Below, piece by piece: positions 34,916-44,341 of a stretch of DNA of 64,000 bases. Every line of letters starts with the position of its first letter. The stretch's first letter is position 1. This stretch comes from Shewanella hanedai (GTDB lineage Bacteria; Pseudomonadota; Gammaproteobacteria; Enterobacterales; Shewanellaceae): positions 47,033 to 111,032 of the forward strand of contig NZ_VKGK01000021.1 of NCBI RefSeq assembly GCF_007197645.1, given 5' to 3'. Both the position numbers and the translations under genes were made by a program. The notes under the pieces are model-generated. The model had not been told where the DNA came from, did no database searches, and saw only the letters and a list, made by a program, of their open reading frames with translations.

Positions 34916-35398
34916 TTAACATTTTTTTACCAATTCCATAAAGCGATAACCCAAATCTTTATCATTTACAGCACTTTCCTGAACATTTATAAGCCAAGTG
35001 CCATCATCCCACTCAGGGAAGAAGGTGTCCCCTTCAACCTCGAGGTCAATCTCAGTCAAATACAGCTTGTCAGCAATGCCTATGGTCATAGCGTAGAGTT
35101 GCCCACCACCAATCACTACTAGCTCATCGACATCACCAGCTGCTTTTTTGGCTGCTTCAAAAGAGTTCACACAGGTTGTCCCTTCAATAACTAACCCTTC
35201 TTGACGACTAATCACAATGTTATGACGTCCTGGAAGTGGTCTACCAATAGAATCGAAAGTCTTACGGCCCATCACAATAGGCTTACCTAATGTCATCGCT
35301 TTAAAGTGACGAAGATCTTCAGGAAGATGCCATGGCATCTGGTTACCTTTTCCTATGACGCGATTATTAGCCATCGCGGCTATTAGGGCTATTTGCAT
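34916..35398 (-). CDS. folA: Dihydrofolate reductase
   Basis: 160 residues. IALIAAMANNRVIGKGNQMPWHLPEDL, MGRKTFDSIGRPLPGR and VIGGGQLYA are diagnostic. The active-site acid is the Asp of LPEDL, as in E. coli DHFR. Reduces dihydrofolate with NADPH. GGAG upstream of the ATG. Sensitive-type by general appearance; resistance-associated substitutions were not examined. Confidence 0.96.
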   Translation of the reverse strand: MQIALIAAMANNRVIGKGNQMPWHLPEDLRHFKAMTLGKPIVMGRKTFDSIGRPLPGRHNIVISRQEGLVIEGTTCVNSFEAAKKAAGDVDELVVIGGGQLYAMTIGIADKLYLTEIDLEVEGDTFFPEWDDGTWLINVQESAVNDKDLGYRFMELVKKC

Positions 35399-35457
35399 GT
35401 TATCTCCTGGGAATTATTATTGATTTACTTAGAGGCTAAAGCTTTCATTCTGAGAGG

Positions 35458-35925
35458 TTATATCACAGGTCTGGATCTAAAATAGAGTAAGCTCGGCATC
35501 GCAAGCCCTACCGACAACGCTCCCAATATAAAGACGGTCTTTAAACCATTACTGATAACGGCAGAAGTGAGCTCAGCGCTGATTTCAGACTGTGCAGTTA
35601 ACTGAACTAACGCGATAACCGTATTAAAAGCGTAGGTTCCAGGGATCATGGGAATGATCGCTGCTACCGCGTACATTAACGGCGGTGCCAGATGACGCTT
35701 TGCAAAACCGATCGTCACTAAACCAACCAGCGCAGCTGCAATAAAGGTTGCCCACTCTATTGGCAAATTAAAATGTAATAGTAGCGTTCTACAACTATGA
35801 CCCAAAGCGCCAGCAATAGCACAGTAAGGCAAAAAACGCTTAGGCACATTGAACACCATCGCAAAGCCTACTGCAGGTATGGCTGAAAAAAATGCATCAT
35901 TAAGTAATTTTAAAATGAGTTCCAT
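35458..35925 (-). CDS. Split threonine/serine-type exporter, small subunit (YjjB-like)
   Basis: About 156 residues from the ATG at 35925, which overlaps the stop of the larger-subunit gene (TAATG). Four to five hydrophobic segments with PMIPGTYAFNTVIALVQL, the pattern of the ThrE_2 half. With YjjP-like it forms a two-gene version of the ThrE exporter. E. coli YjjPB is reported to export succinate. Substrate here is not determinable. Confidence 0.8.
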   Translation of the reverse strand: MELILKLLNDAFFSAIPAVGFAMVFNVPKRFLPYCAIAGALGHSCRTLLLHFNLPIEWATFIAAALVGLVTIGFAKRHLAPPLMYAVAAIIPMIPGTYAFNTVIALVQLTAQSEISAELTSAVISNGLKTVFILGALSVGLAMPSLLYFRSRPVI

Positions 35926-36686
35926 TATAGGAGAAGCCCACCTAGCTGCATTGAGATTGTTATCCCGATAACGGATGAGACTGTCAGCAAAGTCGCATGA
36001 CCCCAACGAGAAATCCCGACACTCAGATGACCTTTCACCATATCCGAAATAGCGTTGATCATTGGAAAGCCTGGCACCAACATCAATACACTCGCCGCCA
36101 TAGGCAATTTAGGTGTATCGGTTAAATCAAAATGATACCCAATTTGCGCTATTAACGTCGTCACGAAAGCAGTAACAGCAAAATTAAGTAATAGATTAAA
36201 ATGGTGTTTAGCAATGGATAATCTGACAAACATGCCGATTGAGGAGGCGATGAAGGTAATAAAACAAGCTGCGACATCACCACCAAACAGATGGCAGAAA
36301 CTTGCACAGGATAAACCTATCATGGGCACTAAATAACGTTTTGGATAGGTTTTAGGTTCGATACGAGAAACTCGCTTTCTCACCTCTCTGATGCCATACA
36401 AGCCCTTCTCTGTGAGTAAGCATATCCGCTGAAGCTCACAAATAATGGTCATATTGATGCCATGTTCACGGATCCTACGAGTGGTCGTGATACAACGCCC
36501 ATGAACTAAGCTGGTTAACACGAGGGAGTTTGAGGAGATGGAAATTTCAACGCTAGCTAAGCCTAAAGCATGGCCAAGGCGCTGGCTTATCTCTTCGACA
36601 AGCTCAGATTCAGCGCCATAGGCCAACAATAGTTGAGCCACTCGGACAACTTGCCGAGTTATATCATTTTGAGTATCTGCGTACAC
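35925..36686 (-). CDS. Split threonine/serine-type exporter, large subunit (YjjP-like)
   Basis: 253 residues, starting at GTG. N-terminal soluble region of about 115 residues (LLLAYGAESELVEEISQRLG, VEISISSNSLVLT) then five membrane segments, with LMLVPGFPMINAISDMVKGH as the conserved ThrE_1 motif. Translationally coupled to the YjjB-like gene. Exports a small organic or amino acid by family knowledge. Confidence 0.8.
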   Translation of the reverse strand: MYADTQNDITRQVVRVAQLLLAYGAESELVEEISQRLGHALGLASVEISISSNSLVLTSLVHGRCITTTRRIREHGINMTIICELQRICLLTEKGLYGIREVRKRVSRIEPKTYPKRYLVPMIGLSCASFCHLFGGDVAACFITFIASSIGMFVRLSIAKHHFNLLLNFAVTAFVTTLIAQIGYHFDLTDTPKLPMAASVLMLVPGFPMINAISDMVKGHLSVGISRWGHATLLTVSSVIGITISMQLGGLLL

Positions 36687-36735
36687 ACTAATCTCAAAAA
36701 AATCATCTCAATCGTGGTAGATAAGAGGATCAGTA

Positions 36736-37902
36736 TTATCTTTGGTAGATAACCTTCACGTCATAATCATCATCGTCGAAGTCATCATCGTCGTCATCTG
36801 CAACGTAGTTTTCATTCAATGATTCGTTAGCATTCTCATGGTAATTATCCCACTTGAATTCGACTTCAGCTTCTTTATCAATCTCTTCCTCTGGTGGAAG
36901 TGCATCAATAAAGTCGATTAACTTAAGGCTTAATGCCTCAGTACCTTCACGGTTATAGGCTGAAATAGTGTAAACATCACCTTCCCACTCTAGCTCTTTA
37001 ACAACACGTGCAACGCGCTCTTTAAGTTCATCTTCAAGCATTAGGTCTGTCTTGTTTATCACTAACCAACGCGGCTTACCCGCTAATTTTGGTGAGTGCT
37101 TCTCAAGTTCAGCAACAATAGCACGTGCAGATTCAACCGGATCTGATCCATCAATAGGATCAATATCTAAAATATGCAGAAGTACACGGCAACGTTCAAG
37201 ATGCTTCAAGAACTGTACACCTAGACCAGCACCATCTGCCGCACCTTCAATTAGACCTGGGATATCAGCAATCACAAAGCTTTGACCGTGTCTCGGGTTA
37301 ACTACACCAAGATTAGGCACTAACGTTGTGAACGGATAATCAGCAACTTTAGGTCTAGCGCGAGAAACAGCACGAATGAAGGTCGATTTACCCGCATTTG
37401 GCATACCTAAAAGACCCACGTCAGCAAGCAACATAAGCTCAAGTTTTAAGCTACGTACTTCGCCTGGTGTACCTAAAGTCTTTTGTCTTGGCGCACGGTT
37501 AGTACTGCTTTTAAAGCGAGTATTACCCAGTCCGTGGAAACCACCTTTTGCGACTAACATTCTTTGGCCATGATAAGTCAAATCACCAAGAGACTCTTGA
37601 GTTTCTTCGTCAATAGCACGGGTACCAACAGGCACGGTAAGCACTAAGTCTTCACCACCATGTCCAGTACAATCACGACCGCGGCCATTCTTTCCACGTT
37701 CAGCAAGATGAAAACGCTCAAATTGGAAATCAATTAGCGTGTTGTAACTTTCATCAGCTTGCAGATATACACTGCCACCATCACCACCGTCGCCGCCATC
37801 TGGGCCGCCATCGGGTACATATTTCTCACGTCTAAAACTGACGCAACCACTACCACCATCACCAGCTTCAACTCTGATCACAGCTTCATCGACAAACTTC
37901 AT
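36736..37902 (-). CDS. obgE: GTPase ObgE/CgtA
   Basis: About 388 residues from the ATG at 37902 (GGAG 5 nt upstream). Glycine-rich Obg fold (1-158), G domain with GMPNAGKST, switch DIPGLI and NKTD, and a very acidic C-terminal tail. Binds the 50S subunit and couples ribosome assembly to nutrient state. Follows rpmA as in most proteobacteria. Confidence 0.95.
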   Translation of the reverse strand: MKFVDEAVIRVEAGDGGSGCVSFRREKYVPDGGPDGGDGGDGGSVYLQADESYNTLIDFQFERFHLAERGKNGRGRDCTGHGGEDLVLTVPVGTRAIDEETQESLGDLTYHGQRMLVAKGGFHGLGNTRFKSSTNRAPRQKTLGTPGEVRSLKLELMLLADVGLLGMPNAGKSTFIRAVSRARPKVADYPFTTLVPNLGVVNPRHGQSFVIADIPGLIEGAADGAGLGVQFLKHLERCRVLLHILDIDPIDGSDPVESARAIVAELEKHSPKLAGKPRWLVINKTDLMLEDELKERVARVVKELEWEGDVYTISAYNREGTEALSLKLIDFIDALPPEEEIDKEAEVEFKWDNYHENANESLNENYVADDDDDDFDDDDYDVKVIYQR

Positions 37903-37981
37903 ACCTACTCCGGGCACCACAGAATAAAAGAATTATACTTCTTTGTGATTCATGTAGCCAAAAATTTCTACCATAAACAAT

Positions 37982-38007
37982 AAAGCCCCACCAAAGGCGG
38001 GGCTTTA
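37982..38007 (-). terminator. Terminator after rpmA
   Basis: On the minus strand, AAAGCCCCGCC / GGTGGGGCTTT form a strong stem (one G-U) with a 3-nt loop, followed by TTTATTGTTTA. It separates rplU-rpmA from obgE, so obgE depends on read-through or its own promoter. Confidence 0.82.
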
Positions 38008-38034
38008 ACAAGCAATCTTAGCGTTAGCTAATGA

Positions 38035-38289
38035 TTAGCCTTCGATGCTAATAAACTTACGGTTATTAGGACCTTTAACTTCGAACTTAACTTTTCCGTC
38101 AGTCAAAGCGAATAGAGTATGGTCACGACCAATCCCTACGTTTACACCAGCGTGGAATTTAGTACCACGTTGACGAACAATGATGTTACCAGCAAGAACT
38201 GATTCGCCACCAAAGCGCTTTACACCAAGACGTTTACTTTCTGAATCGCGGCCGTTACGAGTAGAACCGCCAGCTTTTTTATGTGCCAT
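38035..38289 (-). CDS. rpmA: Ribosomal protein L27
   Basis: 84 residues, beginning [20 protein letters not shown], the exact family pattern whose N-terminus reaches the peptidyl-transferase centre. 16 nt after rplU in the same transcript. Confidence 0.98.
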
Positions 38290-38305
38290 GAGTTAGAACT
38301 CCTAA

Positions 38306-38617
38306 TTAAGCGTTGATAGCTGTAATTTTAACTTCGGTAAACCACTGACGGTGGCCCATTTTTTTGTCGTGATGCTTACGACGACGGAACTTAACAATAG
38401 TTACTTTGTCAGCACGACCGTGACTAACTACAGTAGCAACAACTTTACTACCTGCAACTAAAGGTGCACCAACATGAACAGTCTCACCGTCAGCAACCAA
38501 AAGAACTTGGTCAAACTCAACAGTTTCGCCTGTAGCGACTTCTAATTTTTCTAGACGAACAGTATGGCCTTCAGCAACACGATGTTGCTTTCCACCACTT
38601 TGAAAAACAGCGTACAT
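38306..38617 (-). CDS. rplU: Ribosomal protein L21
   Basis: 103 residues from the ATG at 38617 (MYAVFQSGGKQHRV), the normal L21 start; an upstream in-frame start would add 13 atypical residues. RRRKHHDKKMGHRQWFTEVKI is the conserved 23S-binding end. Divergent from ispB. Confidence 0.97.
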   Translation of the reverse strand: MYAVFQSGGKQHRVAEGHTVRLEKLEVATGETVEFDQVLLVADGETVHVGAPLVAGSKVVATVVSHGRADKVTIVKFRRRKHHDKKMGHRQWFTEVKITAINA

Positions 38618-38890
38618 AGCTATTTCACTCCGATTTTTTTCTATCACCCGGCTCATTTGATGAGGCAGGGGTGTATAAAAGCTTTAATGACAATGGTCGC
38701 GGAGTTTACGCTAAGAATTCTAAGCTGACAAGCCCTAATTCAATAAGAATAAAAAAAGACCGGAATTACTCTCAGTATCGGCTTCTAGTGATGCCTTAGC
38801 GCTTATTTTTAGGTAGAATCCCAACATTATAACATTTAAGCCATAAGTGGGGCGCCTATATAGGACTCCCCCACCAACCAGAGCCTTTCT

Positions 38891-39862
38891 ATGGATTTGA
38901 ACGCCATTCGTCAGTTAGCCGATAACGATATGAACAACGTTAATAAGCTAATATACAAACAACTAGAATCTGATGTTGCCCTGATAAACCAATTGGGCTT
39001 TTACATTATTAATGGTGGCGGCAAGCGTATGCGCCCCCTTCTATCAATTTTAGCAGCACGTGCCGTTGACTATAAAGGTGAGGATCACCTGAAGCTTGCC
39101 GCTATTATAGAGTTTATCCACACCGCATCACTCTTACATGATGATGTTGTCGATGAATCTCTTTTACGCCGTGGCAGAGAAACCGCAAACGCCCTTTTTG
39201 GAAATAGTGCAAGTGTTCTGGTTGGTGATTTCCTTTACACCCGCTCATTTCAAATGATGACCGAATTAGGCAGCATGGAGATCCTTGAGGTGCTTGCCGA
39301 TGCAACTAATGTATTAGCCGAAGGCGAAGTCTTACAGTTAATGAACTGTAATGACCCAAATACGACTGAAGAGAGCTACATGCGGGTGATCTACTGCAAA
39401 ACGGCCAAGCTTTTTGAAGCGGCAACCCGTTTAGCAGGCGTTCTTGCCGATAGTCCTAGTGATATCCAAGAAGCGTTAGCCTGTTATGGGAAATACCTAG
39501 GAACGGCGTTCCAACTAACTGATGATTTACTTGATTATACGGCTGACACTGAAGAGCTAGGTAAGAACATCGGTGACGACCTTGCTGAAGGTAAACCCAC
39601 GCTACCACTTATTTATGCGATGTCTCATGGCACTGATGAGCAGAAGCAGTTGATCCGTACCGCGATTGAAAAAGGGGACGGTACAGATAGTATTGAACCT
39701 ATATTAGCAGCACTCGGTAATTGTGGTGCACTTGAATATACTTACAAACGTGCTCAGGAAGAGTCAGCTAAAGCCATAGAGGCACTTTCTATACTTCCTG
39801 ATACCGACTACAAGCAAGCTCTTATATCGCTGGCTAAAATAGCTGTAGCTCGTAACCATTAG
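38891..39862 (+). CDS. ispB: Octaprenyl diphosphate synthase
   Basis: 323 residues. First aspartate-rich motif LLHDDVVDES and second LTDDLLDYTAD, with GGGKRMRP upstream. Makes the polyprenyl side chain of ubiquinone/menaquinone. Divergent from rplU, as in E. coli. Confidence 0.94.
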   Translation: MDLNAIRQLADNDMNNVNKLIYKQLESDVALINQLGFYIINGGGKRMRPLLSILAARAVDYKGEDHLKLAAIIEFIHTASLLHDDVVDESLLRRGRETANALFGNSASVLVGDFLYTRSFQMMTELGSMEILEVLADATNVLAEGEVLQLMNCNDPNTTEESYMRVIYCKTAKLFEAATRLAGVLADSPSDIQEALACYGKYLGTAFQLTDDLLDYTADTEELGKNIGDDLAEGKPTLPLIYAMSHGTDEQKQLIRTAIEKGDGTDSIEPILAALGNCGALEYTYKRAQEESAKAIEALSILPDTDYKQALISLAKIAVARNH

Positions 39863-39886
39863 TTTTATATAGATTGCCAAACATAA

Positions 39887-40080
39887 ATCCCCTCAATCGC
39901 TTTGACGTACAGGATGTAGGGAATGCCAAGAAATGTAGGGAACATTTCAGGTGCCCTGCGATCGGGGGTAAGTACTCTGAGATGATAGAAATGCACAGAG
40001 ATGAAGGAACATCTCCTGCCATGTACAAACCCCCTCAGTCGCTATCCATGCGATCGGGGATAAGTACATCCATGTACAAA
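39887..40080. repeat. Two REP-like hairpin elements downstream of ispB
   Basis: Copy A: CCCCTCAATCGC (39889-39900) pairing with GCGATCGGGGG (39958-39968) around a 57-nt insert that holds its own small hairpin (AAATGT / ACATTT). Copy B: CCCCCTCAGTCGC (40030-40042) with GCGATCGGGG (40050-40059) and a 7-nt loop. Both are followed by TAAGTAC one base after the stem. Confidence 0.75.
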
Positions 40081-40104
40081 AAAGGAGCCTATTGGCTCCT
40101 TTTT
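40081..40104. terminator. Bidirectional terminator, ispB / mdh
   Basis: AAAGGAGCC / GGCTCCTTT stem with a 4-nt loop, with an A tract on the left and T tract on the right. Confidence 0.88.
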
Positions 40105-40134
40105 AATTATCAAATTTCAATCAGATAATCATTA

Positions 40135-41070
40135 TTACTTAACGAATTCGACACCAAGCTTAATATCAGCTTTTAGAGTATCTAGCATCGCGTCACGCGC
40201 ATTTGCTTCGAACTCACTCACGTCGCCATAAGCCAGTACTTTTTCTACACCTTTCTTACCAAGCAAGATTGGTTGAGCGAAGAATTCAGCGTGCTCGCTG
40301 CCGCCATCAACATAGGCACATTCAACAACGTTTTCTTCACCTTGAAGACCACGAACAAGCGCAAGACCAAAGCGACAAGCTGCTTGGCCCATAGAAAGTG
40401 TTGCACTGCCGCCACCGGCTTTAGCTTCAACAACTTCTGTACCTGCATTTTGAATACGAGTCGTGAGTGCTGCAACTTCTTCATCAGTAAAGCTTACGCC
40501 TTCAATTTGAGAAAGAAGTGGAAGAATAGTCACACCACTGTGTCCGCCGATAACGTTAACAGTCACGTCAGCAACGTTTAGACCTTTGGCTTCAGCAACG
40601 AATGTCTCAGAACGGATAACATCAAGTGTGGTAATACCGAACAAACGATTCTTATCATATACACCCGCAGCTTTAAGTACTTCAGCAGCGATTGCCACTG
40701 TCGTGTTAACTGGGTTTGTAATAATACCGATTAGCGCGTTTGGACAAGTTGCAGCACACTTTTCAACTAAGTTTCTAACGATTCCGGCATTAATGTTAAA
40801 TAGATCTGAGCGATCCATTCCTGGTTTACGAGCTACACCAGCTGAGATCAAAACAACATCTGCACCTTCAAGGGCTGGTGAAGGATCTTGACCAGCAAAA
40901 CCTTTTACTTCAACAGCTGTAGGGATATGGCTAAGGTCAACAGCAACACCAGGTGTTACAGGAGCGATATCATATAGTGAGAGTTTAGAATCGGCAGGCA
41001 ATTGCGTTTTTAGTAGTAAGGCAAGAGCTTGCCCAATACCACCAGCAGCACCAAGTACAGCAACTTTCAT
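40135..41070 (-). CDS. mdh: Malate dehydrogenase
   Basis: About 311 residues from the ATG at 41070 (GGAG upstream). NAD-binding MKVAVLGAAGGIGQALALLL, substrate loop GVARKPGMDRSDL, ITNPVNTTV and catalytic His in GGHSGVTILP. TCA-cycle enzyme of the proteobacterial Mdh type. Divergent from argR, the same arrangement as in E. coli. Confidence 0.96.
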   Translation of the reverse strand: MKVAVLGAAGGIGQALALLLKTQLPADSKLSLYDIAPVTPGVAVDLSHIPTAVEVKGFAGQDPSPALEGADVVLISAGVARKPGMDRSDLFNINAGIVRNLVEKCAATCPNALIGIITNPVNTTVAIAAEVLKAAGVYDKNRLFGITTLDVIRSETFVAEAKGLNVADVTVNVIGGHSGVTILPLLSQIEGVSFTDEEVAALTTRIQNAGTEVVEAKAGGGSATLSMGQAACRFGLALVRGLQGEENVVECAYVDGGSEHAEFFAQPILLGKKGVEKVLAYGDVSEFEANARDAMLDTLKADIKLGVEFVK

Positions 41071-41312
41071 AGTTATCTCCGTCATTTCTTAGATGTTTTG
41101 TGATACGAATCCATTTTCCAGATGCGGCAACATTACTGTAATCACAGAAAAAATTCAATTATCCCTTAGTCGTGGTTAGGTTTTTATTATCTTTGTGATT
41201 AATAAATAGTCTAAAGCCGATACATTACAAGCTTGAAATCAAATTTTTCACCTTAAAACATCGAAAACTAATATCAACTATTCCCATGACAGCTGCCTTT
41301 CTAAGTATAAGA

Positions 41313-41326
41313 TGCATTATTATTCA
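41313..41326. promoter_or_regulatory. ARG box upstream of argR
   Basis: TGCATTATTATTCA matches the ArgR half-site palindrome (TGAATNNNNATTCA) with one mismatch. It lies about 20 bp upstream of the likely -35 (TTGACA at 41344-41349). Confidence 0.5.
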
Positions 41327-41384
41327 CGAAAGCCGAGTATTTGTTGACAAAAACGGCTACAATATTCAAAATAATTACGTTTTT

Positions 41385-41398
41385 TGAATATAGAATAA
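41385..41398. promoter_or_regulatory. Second, weaker ARG box near argR start
   Basis: TGAATATAGAATAA shares the left half of the ArgR site perfectly, while the right half is degenerate. It sits just after the expected transcription start and 7 nt before the ATG, which suits autorepression. Confidence 0.4.
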
Positions 41399-41404
41399 AA
41401 AATT

Positions 41405-41875
41405 ATGCAGGCAAACAAATCTCAAGACGAACTTGTAAAGACATTTAAATCCATTTTGAAAGAAGAACGCTTTGGTTCTCAGAGTGAAATAGTTCTCGCC
41501 CTTCAAGCTGAAGGTTATAACAATATTAACCAGTCTAAAGTCTCAAGAATGCTAAGTAAGTTTGGGGCTGTTCGCACCCGAAATGCTAAGCAAGAGATGG
41601 TTTACTGCCTTCCGGCAGAACTTGGCGTACCTACTGCAGGTAGTCCACTCAAGAATCTAGTCTTAGATGTCGATCATAACCAAGCAATGATTGTAGTAAG
41701 AACCAGTCCCGGAGCCGCCCAACTTATCGCCCGTCTACTTGACTCGATAGGTAAACCTGAAGGCATACTCGGTACGATAGCCGGTGATGATACTATTTTC
41801 ATCACACCATCAAATATCCAAGAGATAGCTAAAACCTTAGCAACCGTTAAATCTTTATTTAACTTTTCCAGCTAA
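41405..41875 (+). CDS. argR: Arginine repressor ArgR
   Basis: 156 residues. N-terminal winged helix (GSQSEIVLALQAEGYNNINQSKVSRML) and C-terminal hexamerisation/arginine-binding domain (TSPGAAQLIARLLDS, GTIAGDDTIFI). Represses arginine synthesis and regulates other arginine genes. The upstream ARG boxes suggest autoregulation. Confidence 0.96.
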   Translation: MQANKSQDELVKTFKSILKEERFGSQSEIVLALQAEGYNNINQSKVSRMLSKFGAVRTRNAKQEMVYCLPAELGVPTAGSPLKNLVLDVDHNQAMIVVRTSPGAAQLIARLLDSIGKPEGILGTIAGDDTIFITPSNIQEIAKTLATVKSLFNFSS

Positions 41876-41960
41876 CCCCCATCAATTTAATGCAGGCTTT
41901 TAAAGAGAATCGATAGACCTCATCGACACTCTATTCCTTCACTGAAGGAGCAAGCATACA

Positions 41961-41994
41961 ACACAAACGCACCTTTTAAGAGGTGCGTTTGTGT
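41961..41994. terminator. Strong hairpin between argR and Dyp gene
   Basis: ACACAAACGCACCT and its exact reverse complement form a 14-bp stem with a 6-nt loop. It lies between convergent stops but has no T tract on either side, so it may act as an mRNA-end stabiliser rather than an intrinsic terminator. Confidence 0.55.
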
Positions 41995-42016
41995 ATGAGA
42001 AAAACAAAGTATTGAG

Positions 42017-42952
42017 TTAGTTTGCCGCTTTTTCCATAAAGTCTAACGAAGGGGCGAAGAAAGATGAACCTGTTAATGCTTGGGTAAAATGAAGCAGGTG
42101 ATCATGATTTCCCTCTTCATCGCCGTGCACCATACTATGAAGCATCTGTTCAAAGTTTTCTGAATTTCGACAATTCGAAATAAACATAAGCCCCTGCTCT
42201 TTAACTGAGCCATAAGGCATACTTTGCCTCAAAATCTCCATCGAGTTACCTTGAGCATCTTTAAGGTTTACTCGCTTGATATGACTGGTTAAGGGCTTGT
42301 CAGCTGATGCGTACTCAATATTATCATGCTTAGTTCGCCCGATAATATCTTCTTGTTTCTTCTGAGGTAATCGATGCCATTTACTCAGATTGTGAGCAAA
42401 TTTTTGCACATGCACGTAGCTACCAGACTTAAACACGATATCTTCATCGCCCACTAATGCCACTTGTTGTCTGTTGCGACCTTTAGGGTTTTCAGTGCCA
42501 TCGACAAAGCCAGTTAAATCTCGATTATCCATAAAGCGAAAGCCTCGCTCTTCATCGACTAATTCAACTAAACCTTCAAACATTTGACATACCTCGTTGG
42601 CAACCAAATGCAATATATCTAAACGGTCACAACGAATATGGGCAAAAAGATCATACTCTAAAGCTGGCGCATCACGGTTATCAGCACTCCGGGCTGGAAA
42701 AGGTTTCAGCTCAGCAGGACGACTAGCTGAATACAAGCTATCCCAATAGTTGGCACCAACGGCAATAAACCCATTAAGCGCACTATCAGCATATTGATCG
42801 CTGAGCTCATGAATATATTGAGCCACATTAGCTAAACAAGGTCGTAGTTGAGATTCAATACCATCATTAGCATTAAACATTAAATACACACTGTGTAAGT
42901 TACCTTCAGCACACACGCCTAACTGTTCACGAGGCATAAACTGATCACCCAT
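42017..42952 (-). CDS. Dyp-type peroxidase
   Basis: 311 residues. Family signature GFVDGTENPKG (catalytic Asp), proximal haem-ligand region TSHIKRVN, and late SMPYGSVKEQGLMFISN. Haem peroxidase of the B-type size, without a Tat signal, so cytoplasmic or encapsulated. No encapsulin gene is adjacent. Upstream gap of 315 bp holds its control region. Confidence 0.86.
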   Translation of the reverse strand: MGDQFMPREQLGVCAEGNLHSVYLMFNANDGIESQLRPCLANVAQYIHELSDQYADSALNGFIAVGANYWDSLYSASRPAELKPFPARSADNRDAPALEYDLFAHIRCDRLDILHLVANEVCQMFEGLVELVDEERGFRFMDNRDLTGFVDGTENPKGRNRQQVALVGDEDIVFKSGSYVHVQKFAHNLSKWHRLPQKKQEDIIGRTKHDNIEYASADKPLTSHIKRVNLKDAQGNSMEILRQSMPYGSVKEQGLMFISNCRNSENFEQMLHSMVHGDEEGNHDHLLHFTQALTGSSFFAPSLDFMEKAAN

Positions 42953-43267
42953 CTCTTAACCACCTTTTTAACATTAATTCATTATCGGCAGTATTATCAA
43001 CAATTTTAGATTTTAATGATATTAACTAACGCACAGTTAATGTCATTTAAATTCATACCTTTGGTATAAAACATAAAGTTAGCACCACACTTACACAAGC
43101 TAACTAAAATTGCTTAACTTTCTAAGGAATATCTGCAGAAATAAAACTTAGCTATGATATAAATGACGCCTAAAAGCGTTGTGTTCCACAGAAAGAACAC
43201 CGATTACATCGATAACTTCTGTAGAACGGCACTCTCTAAGACTAGAGGTAATTGTTGAGTTTAGTTA
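42953..43267. other. Intergenic region between fbpC-like and Dyp genes
   Basis: 315 bp. Contains a long imperfect inverted repeat (43183-43195 with 43216-43227, GTTCCACAGAAAG / CTTCTGTAGAAC) that could end the iron-transport transcript. No small gene was seen. Confidence 0.45.
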
Positions 43268-44296
43268 TCAAAATATAACTAAGGAGTGAGCAGATGTTGT
43301 GAGCGAGACTCGCTGACCGGGAATAAACTGGCCGTTCAAGCTGTTAATTTGATAACTTGATTGAGCAATTTTGACTTGATAATGGCAAACACTGCCTAAG
43401 AAACGTCGATCGATAATGACCCCCTCACCTGCTTCATCGGCTGTGATCTCGAGCTGTTGTGGCCTTAACATCACCTCCCCTTGGTAACCGACAGTAAAAG
43501 GTAACCTTGATGTACTATTCAACATCCCCAAAGGCGTCTCAACACTAGAACACGTACTCACGACTGCAGGAAGGTAGTTACACTGACCTAAGAAATCTGC
43601 GACATACTTATCGATAGGTGAAGCATATAACGCCTCTGCGGTACCGTATTGCACTATCTGCCCCTCTTTAAACAGTGCGAGCTTATCAGCAAAAACAAAC
43701 GCTTCATCTTTACTATGAGTCACAAAAACGGCACTGACATTACTCTCTTTTAAGATAGTGCGGATCTCCAGCATCATCTCACCACGAACCTTTGCATCGA
43801 TATTTGAAAAGGGTTCATCAAGCAACAAAAGTTCAGGTTCATAGGCTAGAGCACGTGCAATAGACACTCGCTGTTGCTGACCACCAGAAAGCTCATGGGG
43901 GAAACGCCCACCTAACCCCTCAAGCTTAACTAAAGACAGCATCTCATTAAGGCGCTGTTTACGTATATCTTTAGCCACGCTTTTAACCCCGAAGAGTATA
44001 TTGTCAGCTACATTCAGGTGAGGAAATAGCGCGTAATCCTGAAATATCATCCCCACGCCACGCTGCTCGCTTGGAACAAACACTTCTGGCCCTGAAAGCA
44101 CTCTGTTATTGATACTGATCTCACCCTGGCTGAGCAATTGTAATCCAGCTATTGCCCTCAAAAGAGTGGTTTTCCCACAGCCACTCGGCCCCAATAACGC
44201 AGCAATCTCACCTTTATTAAGAGTGAGGTCTAGCCCTTTGAGAACCTGTAATCCATGATAATCACTATGAACACCTTTGATACTTAACGTTGACAT
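43268..44296 (-). CDS. fbpC: Fe(III) ABC transporter ATPase
   Basis: 342 residues. Walker A GPSGCGKTT, Q-loop GMIFQDYALFPHL, ABC signature LSGGQQQRVSIARAL, Walker B LLLLDEPFSNID, H-loop VTHSK. A C-terminal regulatory extension (about 240-342) resembles the TOBE domain of the FbpC/AfuC group. Powers uptake of ferric iron delivered by the periplasmic binding protein. Third gene in the order binding protein - permease - ATPase. Confidence 0.87.
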   Translation of the reverse strand: MSTLSIKGVHSDYHGLQVLKGLDLTLNKGEIAALLGPSGCGKTTLLRAIAGLQLLSQGEISINNRVLSGPEVFVPSEQRGVGMIFQDYALFPHLNVADNILFGVKSVAKDIRKQRLNEMLSLVKLEGLGGRFPHELSGGQQQRVSIARALAYEPELLLLDEPFSNIDAKVRGEMMLEIRTILKESNVSAVFVTHSKDEAFVFADKLALFKEGQIVQYGTAEALYASPIDKYVADFLGQCNYLPAVVSTCSSVETPLGMLNSTSRLPFTVGYQGEVMLRPQQLEITADEAGEGVIIDRRFLGSVCHYQVKIAQSSYQINSLNGQFIPGQRVSLTTSAHSLVIF

Positions 44297-44341
44297 ACAG
44301 ACCTGCTCCGGGATACATAAACCATCAAACTCAACTCCAAA

